A DNA stretch of 48,697 nt from a bacterium. Lineage in GTDB: Bacteria > Planctomycetota > SZUA-567. This document shows, one piece after another, positions 1 through 9,090 of this stretch. The stretch's first letter is position 1, and the number at the start of each line of letters is the position of its first letter. The notes under the pieces were generated by a model that was given only the letters and a program-made list of their open reading frames with translations, was not told the origin of the DNA and did no database searches. A program made the translations under genes and the position numbers. The stretch spans positions 1 to 48,697 of the forward strand of contig QKCJ01000051.1 of NCBI GenBank assembly GCA_003245715.1, read 5' to 3'.

Positions 1-57
1 AGGCAAGCATTTTTTCTTACAAAAAATGCATTTCTCGCCAAAACTGTAAAAAAAAAA

Positions 58-1227
58 TTATAGCCGCCCAATACCCCAATGATTTATGACAATCAGGATT
101 GTGAGAATAAGAAGCGATAACAGAATGAGAATAGTCTGTAAATCAAAAAATGCCTTTTCTGCTGTAGATTTATAACTTTCTGACGCCTGCAAAGAAGTTT
201 GCGATAGATTATCCTGCAATAAATAGCTTATCAAAGTTGGCATTGCCGCAGAATTTACCCATCGTTCAGGCAGAATATTCAAGTATAAGACCCGGAAAGT
301 GTCAAATTTCCACACAGCAGCCTGAACACCTGTATTTTGACCATAAAAAGAGAGTATTGACATATTGTTAACAGGCAGGAAGACTTCAGAAAAAGCATTA
401 AACTCAAGATTATCTGCGCAATAGGCCGGCAGGTTGACCCTATCAGCAACGATAGCCCCTTGCGCGGTAAATTTCCGCCCAGAGAATATCAGGCCAAAAC
501 AATCATTCTCCGGTGCAGCAAGAATAATAGTTTTATTGTCTATACCTTTTCCCATATTCCGGTCAGTTACAATAATCTCTGCTTCATCAGCGTTTTGCAC
601 TTCATGCCCGCCACAGACAAGCAAGGAGTCTTTAATCCGGCTATTTACCGATGGCAAAGCAAAAAAGCCAAACTTCCTCTCAGCAACAGTATTCAACCTG
701 TGAACATTTTCTTCAGGATAATTGCATTTAAAAGTGATCGACATAAAATCCTGACTATTAACGATCCCCTTAAGAGGCACAACAACCGAGCTGTTTTGCT
801 GGATTGCCCCTTGTGCCAGCGTATTTCCAGCCTGACTGAATGAATATTTCAGGATTTGCCCGGTAAGGTTATTAATGCCTGCACAGAGCTGCTTACTGTC
901 AGAATGAAAAAAAAAGTAGTTAACTTTCTCTTGCATATCACGTACGTTATTGACTTTTTCCAAAACGTCTGCACCCGACCTGTATTCAGGTCGGCTCAGG
1001 GCAACAGCCAGAATAATTGGGAGTAAGGAAAAAAGTACAATCTGGATACTGACAGGAAAGGAGACGCGTTTTCTGTCATTTCTGGCGAGTGCCGCCTGCC
1101 AGAGAATAATCCCCCCGGTATCAACCGCCCTGCTCCGGTATGCCATAATTGCCAGAATCAGAAAAACTGGCGCCAGAAGGCTAAGCCATAACCAATCAGG
1201 AGAATTAAAAACAATATTAAAAGTCAT
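58..1227 (-). CDS. BatA-like membrane protein lacking a VWA domain
   Basis: Probable inner-membrane protein of 389 residues. The N-terminus follows the BatA (aerotolerance regulator N-terminal) pattern: a first hydrophobic helix at about residues 12-30 ending in an arginine-rich turn (YRSR), a basic stretch RNDRKR, and a second helix at about 60-78 ending in ALSRPEYRSG. A long, probably periplasmic region follows. A last helix lies at about 365-385, just before the C-terminus. I see no von Willebrand MIDAS motif (DxSxS), so it is not a complete BatA or BatB. It starts 5 bases after the stop of the upstream gene, behind an AGGAG, so the two are surely cotranscribed. In the PVC group such proteins often sit beside MoxR, DUF58 and VWA genes, which would then lie beyond the left edge of the window. 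The family call is by pattern and the function is unknown. Confidence 0.55.
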   Translation of the reverse strand: MTFNIVFNSPDWLWLSLLAPVFLILAIMAYRSRAVDTGGIILWQAALARNDRKRVSFPVSIQIVLFSLLPIILAVALSRPEYRSGADVLEKVNNVRDMQEKVNYFFFHSDSKQLCAGINNLTGQILKYSFSQAGNTLAQGAIQQNSSVVVPLKGIVNSQDFMSITFKCNYPEENVHRLNTVAERKFGFFALPSVNSRIKDSLLVCGGHEVQNADEAEIIVTDRNMGKGIDNKTIILAAPENDCFGLIFSGRKFTAQGAIVADRVNLPAYCADNLEFNAFSEVFLPVNNMSILSFYGQNTGVQAAVWKFDTFRVLYLNILPERWVNSAAMPTLISYLLQDNLSQTSLQASESYKSTAEKAFFDLQTILILLSLLILTILIVINHWGIGRL

Positions 1228-1232
1228 AACTC

Positions 1233-2831
1233 CTACTCACCATCACCACCGGAATTGTCCGCAGTTTCTGACTTATTTTTCCTGCCCTTGGTTATTCTCT
1301 TTGATTTGAGATTAATCCCCGCACAACGTGAGCGGTTTAAAATATTATTAAGATCCCTGTTATCACGAATCGAAGAAAAATACATCCAGCCAAATACGAA
1401 AAAGATAACTGCACCGACAATTATAAAGAGCCAGATAACATTTTCTTTCGTCAACCAGGAAGGAGCCAACGGAGAAAGCGAATCAGGCAACAGCTGAACC
1501 TTGCTGCTGACAATCAAGGGTGACCAATACCAGGTATTTTCTCTTGTTTTATAAGGAAACAACTTCAGAAATAACCCTTCCGCCCTGACCCTGTTGCCCT
1601 GCCGCAACCCTTCAGGTAATTCCAGACAGGCAACAACCCAAGTGAAGAGGCCGGGTTCTTTATAAGCGGTATCACCAACCGTAAGAAGATGTATCCTGCT
1701 TATACCATCCACCGGCTCAGCAAAATGCAGCGTATCAAGGGAAAGAGCTATACCGGTAACGCCGGTAAACCGTCCGGTCATCCATGCCGGAGCATTTCTC
1801 CCCTGCATCAACGAGACATAATTTATCTCCGGATTATCAGCCCTCAGGCTGATCTCCCCCTGTTCAACACCATAAAGATACTGAAAAACATGGCGAAGAA
1901 CCGATTTCTCCGAACGCAGATCCGCAGTCATCGGACGGTAAAACGGATTCCGGTCTCCGTCTTTGGGTGGATTATACATTTTTGACTTGATGAATTTTAT
2001 GTCGATACCGGGAATAACCTTGAAAGGGATTTTAAATCCCTTGCTATCCATACGCCTATTGCCATAGATGCTGCCATCAAGTAGCGGCGGCGGTGTCGCA
2101 CCTTCGCGGGCGAACCAGACCCTTGGCGCAAAAAAAAGAGGGGTCTCCTGTAAATTTCCACCAAGCGTGGTGTACGGGTAATTCATTAAAAACAGCCCGT
2201 CGAAGGCAAGGTAAGAACCGTGAACACTATTATTGCCGCCCCGTGAATCCTCATGTACCTTTGCCCCAACCGGCATCTGCGGCGTCAAAACGGTGAAATA
2301 ATCACCGGCATAAACATCATAAAGTGTCAGAAAAAAAAGTTTCTTCATTCCCGGAGGGTTATCAGGATATTCAACAATATTTTTATCAGCCAGCAGGCCA
2401 TAGACATGCATGAAATTCATTCGCCAGTAATCTGGCTCGCGCATGATATTTTCGTAATGCCAGAGACTGCGCGGCAAAGCCTCGTTATGGATCCGGTCTG
2501 AGGAAAAAGATGCGACCCAGGGAATAATCTTGCTGATCGGGTGCTTCAAGTCCGCGATAGAGCCTGGCTTGCGTTTGCGCTCAACAAACTGCAAATCTTC
2601 CTCGACTGTCGGGTAAAGCTCCTTTTCCGGGGTTACACGTGATAGAACATTTTTCTCGTTACCACTGTCGTCCGAATACTCGTAATCCTGTGATTCGGGA
2701 TCAGCTTTTTCCGTCCCCTGACCGGAATACAGCTTCAGTACCTCCCGCCCGCTCCAGGCAAGAAGCAAAGCTGCGCACATCAGAATAAGCCGTAAACGTG
2801 TCGAATTATTTTTATCTAGGCGATAAAACAA
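1233..2831 (-). CDS. Large membrane-anchored protein of unknown function
   Basis: Protein of about 532 residues that I do not recognise by name. It has an N-terminal hydrophobic anchor at about residues 13-27, an acidic linker, a large probably periplasmic region of about 400 residues, a second membrane helix near residues 465-485 (VIWLFIIVGAVIFFVFGWMY) and a basic cytoplasmic tail. The segment before the last helix (GLFLKLFPYKTRENTWYWSP) resembles a repeated 'FxKxxxY...AP' module that I recall from planctomycete hypothetical proteins. The start is TTG, supported by an AGG seven bases upstream. The next ATG would fall inside the anchor helix. It is in an operon with the BatA-like gene downstream, which suggests the two form one envelope complex. 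Confidence 0.6.
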   Translation of the reverse strand: MFYRLDKNNSTRLRLILMCAALLLAWSGREVLKLYSGQGTEKADPESQDYEYSDDSGNEKNVLSRVTPEKELYPTVEEDLQFVERKRKPGSIADLKHPISKIIPWVASFSSDRIHNEALPRSLWHYENIMREPDYWRMNFMHVYGLLADKNIVEYPDNPPGMKKLFFLTLYDVYAGDYFTVLTPQMPVGAKVHEDSRGGNNSVHGSYLAFDGLFLMNYPYTTLGGNLQETPLFFAPRVWFAREGATPPPLLDGSIYGNRRMDSKGFKIPFKVIPGIDIKFIKSKMYNPPKDGDRNPFYRPMTADLRSEKSVLRHVFQYLYGVEQGEISLRADNPEINYVSLMQGRNAPAWMTGRFTGVTGIALSLDTLHFAEPVDGISRIHLLTVGDTAYKEPGLFTWVVACLELPEGLRQGNRVRAEGLFLKLFPYKTRENTWYWSPLIVSSKVQLLPDSLSPLAPSWLTKENVIWLFIIVGAVIFFVFGWMYFSSIRDNRDLNNILNRSRCAGINLKSKRITKGRKNKSETADNSGGDGE

Positions 2832-2859
2832 TTAATACCTGCCTTCCAGGAAAATAAGC

Positions 2860-2893
2860 AAAAAAGGGAATAATGGCCAAAACCATTATTCCC
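2860..2893 (-). terminator. Intrinsic terminator after the chemotaxis operon
   Basis: A perfect 11-bp inverted repeat (2866-2876 with 2883-2893) with a 6-base loop is followed on the minus strand by a run of T. It lies just downstream of the receiver-CheX gene and before the unknown membrane gene, so it probably ends the chemotaxis transcript. Confidence 0.85.
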
Positions 2894-2930
2894 ATAATAT
2901 TAATCCAACAGACCTCAGTAAAGCGGAAAA

Positions 2931-3785
2931 TTATTCGCTTTCAACAGGCGCAAGACAAACCTGCAGGGCAAATGGCGTCCCGTCGGCTTCAAAGAGAACA
3001 ACAATATTCGGTGTCCCCTTTTTATGGCTTATCTCATGACCATGGCCGGAGATAACCGATGGGATGCTGATGGTAAAATGATATTTGGTCTTTACAAGCA
3101 TGGCCTTGGCCTGACCGGCAATCATGTTGATGATTTCACCAACGCCGTCACAAACATCAGGACTAAGCTCAGTACCAAGATCCTCGCCAAGCATTTTTGT
3201 AACAATCTTGCAGGCAAGCTCTTTGGGTAAACTGACAACAACACTTCCGCAAGCCGTGCCAGATAATCCCATAACGCCCGAGACATCCCCAAGCATTTTA
3301 TAATCATCTTTCAGAAAAAGCTTCTTGCGCACCACATCCATACCGCACATGGTGGAGAAAACATTTCTCGTCGCGTCAATAAACGGGTTAATAAACTCAA
3401 CATTGACACTCTGCTTTTTCTCAGTCGTTGATTTAACCGCAGCAGCAACTGAACGAACAAGGTCATCAGGCTCGATAGGTTTGTTGACAACCCCTGAAGC
3501 CCCCGCTTTCATGCCGCTGAAGGTAGTCCCGGCCTTTTGCTTGGTAGCCAGCAGCAATACCGGAATCTTTTTATTCTTTTTCTTGGCAGCAATAACAAAC
3601 TCAGTTCCTGTATCATCGGTATATTCCCAGTCAACGATGACAACAGTCTTATCGTCTGCCAGATCCTCAATTTCATCGGGTGAATCCAGCGCAACGAACT
3701 CTACATTCTGAACCTTCATTGATGTAAAAACGTTGCGAACCATATTAACCGTACTGGAACTAGGCGCCGCAATTAGTATCTTCAT
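2931..3785 (-). CDS. Degenerate receiver domain fused to CheX-type phosphatase
   Basis: Two-domain protein of 284 residues. Residues 1-120 form a receiver-like domain that keeps the phosphoacceptor-position aspartate D52 and the lysine K102 (NKP). It lacks the acidic pair after strand 1, where AAPSS replaces the usual DD, so magnesium-dependent phosphorylation is doubtful. Residues 128-284 match the CheX/CheC phosphatase family. GEIINMIAG carries the E-x2-N signature (E217, N220) that CheX uses to dephosphorylate CheY-P. The gene is last in the operon, 25 bases after cheY, with a GGAG eight bases before its ATG. The likely role is removing phosphate from CheY-P or the other receivers. The receiver part may act in dimerisation or targeting. 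A single CheX-like signature means one active site per chain, unlike the two of CheC. Confidence 0.85.
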   Translation of the reverse strand: MKILIAAPSSSTVNMVRNVFTSMKVQNVEFVALDSPDEIEDLADDKTVVIVDWEYTDDTGTEFVIAAKKKNKKIPVLLLATKQKAGTTFSGMKAGASGVVNKPIEPDDLVRSVAAAVKSTTEKKQSVNVEFINPFIDATRNVFSTMCGMDVVRKKLFLKDDYKMLGDVSGVMGLSGTACGSVVVSLPKELACKIVTKMLGEDLGTELSPDVCDGVGEIINMIAGQAKAMLVKTKYHFTISIPSVISGHGHEISHKKGTPNIVVLFEADGTPFALQVCLAPVESE

Positions 3786-3810
3786 TAATTTTCTCCAGTT
3801 CCGTTTTGAT

Positions 3811-4173
3811 TTACTTCAGGAACGGACCGATTTTCTCCTGCAGGACTTCAGGAGTAAAAGGCTTTACAATATAGTTGTTGGCACCAGACTTGATTGCTGT
3901 GATAACATTAGCCTTTTCTGCTTCTGTTGTAATCATGATTACAGGCAAATCCTTACCTTTGGTCTCACGAATCTTAACCAGAAAATCCAGACCATTCATA
4001 TTGGGCATATTCCAGTCACTGAGAACAAGCTCAACATCGGGGTTAGATTCAAGCATAGCCATACCTTCAACACCGTCACCAGCCATCACAACATTTTCCT
4101 GACCAATAGTTTTCAGGGTGTTGCTGATAATGCGTCGCATAGTTGAGGAGTCGTCAACAATAAGAATTTTCAT
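3811..4173 (-). CDS. cheY: Chemotaxis response regulator CheY
   Basis: Single-domain receiver of 120 residues with every catalytic residue in place: acidic pair D7 D8, phosphoacceptor D53 (LSDWNMP), switch threonine T82 in the MITTEA motif, and K104 (VKPF). It matches the usual CheY length and has no output domain. The SDWNMP and TTEAEK strings are typical of true CheY rather than of transcriptional regulators. It follows cheB and precedes the CheX fusion. The start has AAAGGA eight bases upstream. CheA should phosphorylate it, and CheY-P should then bind the flagellar switch or another motility motor. No motor genes are in view, so flagellar or pilus output cannot be decided. Confidence 0.93.
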   Translation of the reverse strand: MKILIVDDSSTMRRIISNTLKTIGQENVVMAGDGVEGMAMLESNPDVELVLSDWNMPNMNGLDFLVKIRETKGKDLPVIMITTEAEKANVITAIKSGANNYIVKPFTPEVLQEKIGPFLK

Positions 4174-4232
4174 AAAAGTGTCCTTTCGAATCAGTCAATA
4201 TATTGTTATTAAACAGTTTTTTTAAAAAAAAT

Positions 4233-5300
<1,068 letters not shown>

Positions 5301-5304
5301 CTAA

Positions 5305-5733
5305 TTATATATTACGGTCTGTTGAACTTCCCGCCAAGACCTTTTCCCACCTCTTGAGTCGATCAACAGAAATATTAATGATCCTGACCACCTCATCAAG
5401 ATCCTCAAAAGGCTTCAGAATGTAATCGGTCGCCCCCAGTTCAAGCGCCTGCAAAGTTGTTTTAAAAGTAGAAAAACCGGTCATGATAATAACCTGGATA
5501 CTGAAATCATATGAACGGATCTTCTCAAGGAGAGCAATACCATCCATGCCGGGCATGCTGATATCAGTCAGGACAATATGCACCTTGCCAGAAGAAACAA
5601 CATCCATAGCCGCCTGCGCGTTCTGCGCGACAGTAACTTTAAAGCCATTAAGCATCAGATAAGATTTGAGCGTACGAAGTATCTCAATCTCATCATCAAC
5701 AATCAAGACATTGTATTCAGATTCACGAAGCAT
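5305..5733 (-). CDS. Single-domain response regulator
   Basis: A receiver domain of about 125 residues plus a short helical tail (142 in total). The acidic pair D13 D14, phosphoacceptor D57 (LTDISMPGMDG), the threonine in IIMTGFS and the lysine in ILKPFE are all present, so it should be phosphorylated. It has no DNA-binding or enzymatic output. The tail VDRLKRWEKVLAG is predicted helical. It lies between cheA and cheB in the same operon. It may be a second CheY, a phosphate sink, or an adaptor. The MTGFSTFKTTLQALELGATDYILKPF block resembles NtrC-type receivers more than CheY. Confidence 0.85.
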   Translation of the reverse strand: MLRESEYNVLIVDDEIEILRTLKSYLMLNGFKVTVAQNAQAAMDVVSSGKVHIVLTDISMPGMDGIALLEKIRSYDFSIQVIIMTGFSTFKTTLQALELGATDYILKPFEDLDEVVRIINISVDRLKRWEKVLAGSSTDRNI

Positions 5734-5779
5734 TTTTTACCCAGTCTCTTAAAAATCACCCACTAGTATTATACTTAAA

Positions 5780-8056
5780 TTACACACTTTTGGTCAAACC
5801 AATAATTCCCGAGGCATCAAGAATTAATCCAACCCTTCCGTCCCCGAGGATACACCCGCCGGAAATGCCGCTGAGTCCGTTGAATTTCTTACCAAGATTT
5901 TTAATCACAACCTGCTGCTGGTCAAGCATCTCATCAATTACTAACCCGCAATAATTCTGGTCATCCTTGATGACAACAACCATCCCCTCCCACGGCTCAC
6001 AGTTATGCTCAAGTTCAAAGAGACTGTGGATACTGAAAATCGGAATCATCTTGCCGCGAATATTAACAGCCCGCCCCTTACCGCCGGAGACCTTACATAT
6101 CTGTTCGCGCGTAGGTTTGAAGGCCTCTTCAATTGATAACGTCGGCAGAACATAACGCTCCTGCCCAACCCTGACAATCATGCCATCAACAATCGCCATT
6201 GTAAGCGGCAGGCGGATATAGAAAGTCGTCCCCTCTCCCCTTTTGGAACTGACATCAATGCGTCCCCCAAGTAGGTTAATATTACGGCGCACAACATCCA
6301 TGCCAACACCGCGTCCTGAAATATCAGTCGCAACATCGTTTGTCGAAAGTCCGGGGTGAAAGATAAAATCAAAAATTTCGCTATCACTCATCTCCCGGTT
6401 ATCACTGATAAGACCGCGTTCCTGCGCTTTGGCATAAACCTTTTCGCTATTGATACCGTTGCCGTCATCTGAGACCTCGATAACAACATTACCACCGGCA
6501 TGATAAGCTTTTAGATTAATTCTACCCTCACGCGGCTTGCCGCTCTTCTGCCGCTCCTCTGGCTCTTCAACCCCGTGGTCGACAGCATTGCGCAACAGGT
6601 GAACCAGCGGGTCGGCAATCTTTTCGATAAGAGTCTTATCAATTTCCGTTTCTTCACCGGAAATAACCAGATTTGCCTCTTTGCCGGTTTTATGCGTAGT
6701 ATCGCGAACCAGTCTGGTCATCTTGGTGAAAATAGTCCTGAGCGGGACAAGGCGCAATGCCATTACCAGTTCCTGAAGGTTAGCGATAATCTTATCAACA
6801 GAGTTGATATTTTTTTGGGTAGCCGGTGACTGCAGCCCTTTTATGGCCGGGTCACATGAAACCTGGGTCTGGGCAATGACTAACTCCCCAACCATCGCCA
6901 GCAGATTATCAAGCCTGGAGGTATCGACTTTGATGGATTCGGCACGCGTCTGGCTGCGGCTTTGCTCTTCCAGAGCCTGAGTAACCTGTTTTTCGGTAGC
7001 CGCCCCCATATCAACAAGAATATTTCCAATCGGGCGGTTCTGCTGCTGGATAGCGCGTGAAAGCTGCTCGTCGCTGATTATTCCCTGCTCAATGAGCAGT
7101 CCGCCAAGACGTCCCTTCTCAGGCATAGCCTCAACAGTGACAAGCGGCCTCTGTAATATCAGATCCACACCCTGCAGAATTTTCGAGATATTGATATTCT
7201 CAAGATCCCCACTAAAGCTCTTTTCAATCGCATCCGCAACAATCACCAGCATACGGCGACAGGCATCAATAGACGCAAGCAATGTCTCAACAACATCAGA
7301 ATCCGGTATAAGCGTATGCTTGCGGACACGGTCAAGCATTGTTTCACATACATGACACAGTCTGTTCAGACAGCTCAGGCCAAGAAAACCGGCCGCCCCC
7401 TTGATACTGTGAAAACAACGGAAGATATGGTCGATAGTTTCAGATGTGGCCTGATGGTTTTCAAGATCAAGAACCAGCGTTTCAATCTTCTCAAGATGCT
7501 CGTTGGACTCCCCGACAAACTCTTTGTAGACAACGACATCATCATTACTGGATAAATTGAGCTGCCCCATCGGCGGGTTCTCGAAATTCTGCTTCTTTTT
7601 TGATACAGCAAGCCCGATGTCATTTTTAGGAACAAAGACCTTGCTTATGTCAGTCAGAACGGCCTGCGGGTTTGCCGCATCCCCAAGAACTTTGAGCATT
7701 TCGATACTTTTGAGAATATATTTGCGGGTTGCTTCAGGATCGTCAACGTCATCAAGCAGCAGGCGTTCTGCTTCTGTTTTAAGCTGCCCGAAAACACCGC
7801 TGGCCGTAGGCCAGACCTCAGAAGTTAGCCTTTCAGCCTGCTCAAAACGGTCAATTATTGTGCCAAGATAGGTAAGGTCAAATCCAGCCTCGTCAGGCAG
7901 CGGCCCGACTGTCAGAAAAAGATCATGAATCTCTTTTAAACGTTCCGGAGTAACCGGAGTTGTATTGCCTACATCCATAAATGCACCTGACTTTGCCACC
8001 GACTCGGAAAAAAACATAGTAAGGGACTTTCTTTTTTTTGTCAACATTTTAACCAC
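5780..8056 (-). CDS. cheA: Chemotaxis histidine kinase CheA with MshEN-like linker
   Basis: Sensor kinase of the chemotaxis pathway, 758 residues from the furthest start. Domains in order: an unassigned helical N-terminus (about 30-165); the histidine phosphotransfer domain (about 175-300) with H216 in CFHSIKGAAGF; a tandem MshEN-like repeat (315-367) where a P2 domain is usually found; the dimerisation region (375-450); the ATPase domain with N box HLLRNAVDHG (486-495), DDGNG (530-534) and GRGVGMDVV (581-589); and a C-terminal CheW-like coupling domain. It is the first gene of the operon. The start is uncertain. The GTG at 8056 and ATG at 8047 have weak ribosome sites, whereas the ATG at 7978 has AGGTG six bases upstream. 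No CheW or receptor gene is nearby. Confidence 0.93.
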   Translation of the reverse strand: MVKMLTKKRKSLTMFFSESVAKSGAFMDVGNTTPVTPERLKEIHDLFLTVGPLPDEAGFDLTYLGTIIDRFEQAERLTSEVWPTASGVFGQLKTEAERLLLDDVDDPEATRKYILKSIEMLKVLGDAANPQAVLTDISKVFVPKNDIGLAVSKKKQNFENPPMGQLNLSSNDDVVVYKEFVGESNEHLEKIETLVLDLENHQATSETIDHIFRCFHSIKGAAGFLGLSCLNRLCHVCETMLDRVRKHTLIPDSDVVETLLASIDACRRMLVIVADAIEKSFSGDLENINISKILQGVDLILQRPLVTVEAMPEKGRLGGLLIEQGIISDEQLSRAIQQQNRPIGNILVDMGAATEKQVTQALEEQSRSQTRAESIKVDTSRLDNLLAMVGELVIAQTQVSCDPAIKGLQSPATQKNINSVDKIIANLQELVMALRLVPLRTIFTKMTRLVRDTTHKTGKEANLVISGEETEIDKTLIEKIADPLVHLLRNAVDHGVEEPEERQKSGKPREGRINLKAYHAGGNVVIEVSDDGNGINSEKVYAKAQERGLISDNREMSDSEIFDFIFHPGLSTNDVATDISGRGVGMDVVRRNINLLGGRIDVSSKRGEGTTFYIRLPLTMAIVDGMIVRVGQERYVLPTLSIEEAFKPTREQICKVSGGKGRAVNIRGKMIPIFSIHSLFELEHNCEPWEGMVVVIKDDQNYCGLVIDEMLDQQQVVIKNLGKKFNGLSGISGGCILGDGRVGLILDASGIIGLTKSV

Positions 8057-8125
8057 TTTAATGAACTAATTTTCAGGCATCTGACAAATAACCCCCTCAA
8101 GCTGCCGCTAATAGCAAATTGCTCA

Positions 8126-8153
8126 TTGATTTTACATATTATTACCTTAAAAT
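8126..8153 (+). promoter_or_regulatory. Candidate sigma-70 promoter of hisF
   Basis: TTGATT (8126-8131) and TAAAAT (8148-8153) are separated by 16 bases. The spacing predicts a transcript start near 8160, about 34 bases before the hisF ATG. The region is divergent with cheA and AT-rich, so chance matches are possible. Confidence 0.45.
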
Positions 8154-8193
8154 AAATTACACATTTAACTATAACTAACTACAGGAGCAGAAC

Positions 8194-8970
8194 ATGCTGA
8201 GCAAACGCTTGATTGTCTGTCTGGATGTACGTAATAAAAAGGTTACAAAAGGGGTAAAATTTAAGGGTAATATTGACATTGGCGAACCGGTTGAACTGGC
8301 CAGGCAATACTACCTTGACGGAGTTGATGAGCTGGTTTTTTATGACATTACAGCCAGCGCCGAAAAACGCCCGATAGATATCGAAATGGTTGCCGAAGTT
8401 GCAAAGACAATTTTTATTCCTTTCTCGGTTGGTGGCGGGATCAGCAATGTCGATGATATGCGCAGGGCGCTGCTTGCCGGTGCTGAGAAGGTCTCGGTAA
8501 ACTCCCTTGCGGTAAAAAATCCGGAAATTATCCGGCAAGGCGCTCAGGCTTTTGGCAACCAGTGTATTGTCCTCGGGATGGATGCAAAAAAGGTTCCGGT
8601 ATCCGATACGATCAAATCCGGTTATGAGATAGTCATTCAGGGCGGTCGTACGCCAACAGGTAAAGACGCCCTGGAGTGGGCTTTACAAGCGCAGGAACTT
8701 GGCGCTGGTGAGATCTGCCTCAACTCCATCGACGCTGACGGCACAAAGGAAGGTTATGAACTTGAGCTGACGCGCATGGTAAGTGAAGCGGTGCAGATCC
8801 CGGTGATTGCCTCAGGCGGCGGCGGAACGTGCGACCATATCGTAGACGTCCTCCAGCAGGGCAAAGCAGACGCCGCGCTGATTGCCAGCATGGTTCACTA
8901 CGGTGATTACACCTGTTCGGGAATCAAGGAATACGTCTCGAAAAAAGGCGTAAAAATGCGCCTTAAATAA
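8194..8970 (+). CDS. hisF: Imidazole glycerol phosphate synthase subunit HisF
   Basis: Cyclase subunit of histidine biosynthesis. With ammonia from HisH it converts PRFAR to imidazole glycerol phosphate and AICAR. The length of 258 residues equals the E. coli protein. The (beta/alpha)8 barrel signatures are present: CLDV with the catalytic aspartate near residue 11, KGVKFKG, YDITAS, SVGGGI, LGMDAKK with the second catalytic aspartate near 130, [14 protein letters not shown], and [15 protein letters not shown]. It matches canonical HisF better than the WbuZ-type paralogues of O-antigen clusters. A strong AGGAG precedes the ATG. It stands alone: no hisH or other his gene is in the window, and it is followed by a terminator. 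Confidence 0.93.
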   Translation: MLSKRLIVCLDVRNKKVTKGVKFKGNIDIGEPVELARQYYLDGVDELVFYDITASAEKRPIDIEMVAEVAKTIFIPFSVGGGISNVDDMRRALLAGAEKVSVNSLAVKNPEIIRQGAQAFGNQCIVLGMDAKKVPVSDTIKSGYEIVIQGGRTPTGKDALEWALQAQELGAGEICLNSIDADGTKEGYELELTRMVSEAVQIPVIASGGGGTCDHIVDVLQQGKADAALIASMVHYGDYTCSGIKEYVSKKGVKMRLK

Positions 8971-9035
8971 GCAGAATTTGCACTAATAATTCTGGCATTT
9001 ACGTTACGCTACACGCTCTATAAAAATTGTCCATG

Positions 9036-9067
9036 AAAAAGCCCGGCTCACAAGCCGGACTTTTTTT
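9036..9067. terminator. Bidirectional terminator between convergent genes
   Basis: A 12-bp stem with one mismatch (9036-9047 with 9054-9065) has a 6-base loop. It is flanked by five A on the left and seven T on the right, so it can act on both strands. It separates hisF (plus) from the convergent glycosyltransferase (minus). Confidence 0.85.
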
Positions 9068-9090
9068 ATTATCTTTTAGGACAGCCCCTG

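Noticed and set aside
1..57. Left edge of the window
   Set aside because: AT-rich spacer after the BatA-like gene with runs of A and T. No clear hairpin or start signal could be supported.
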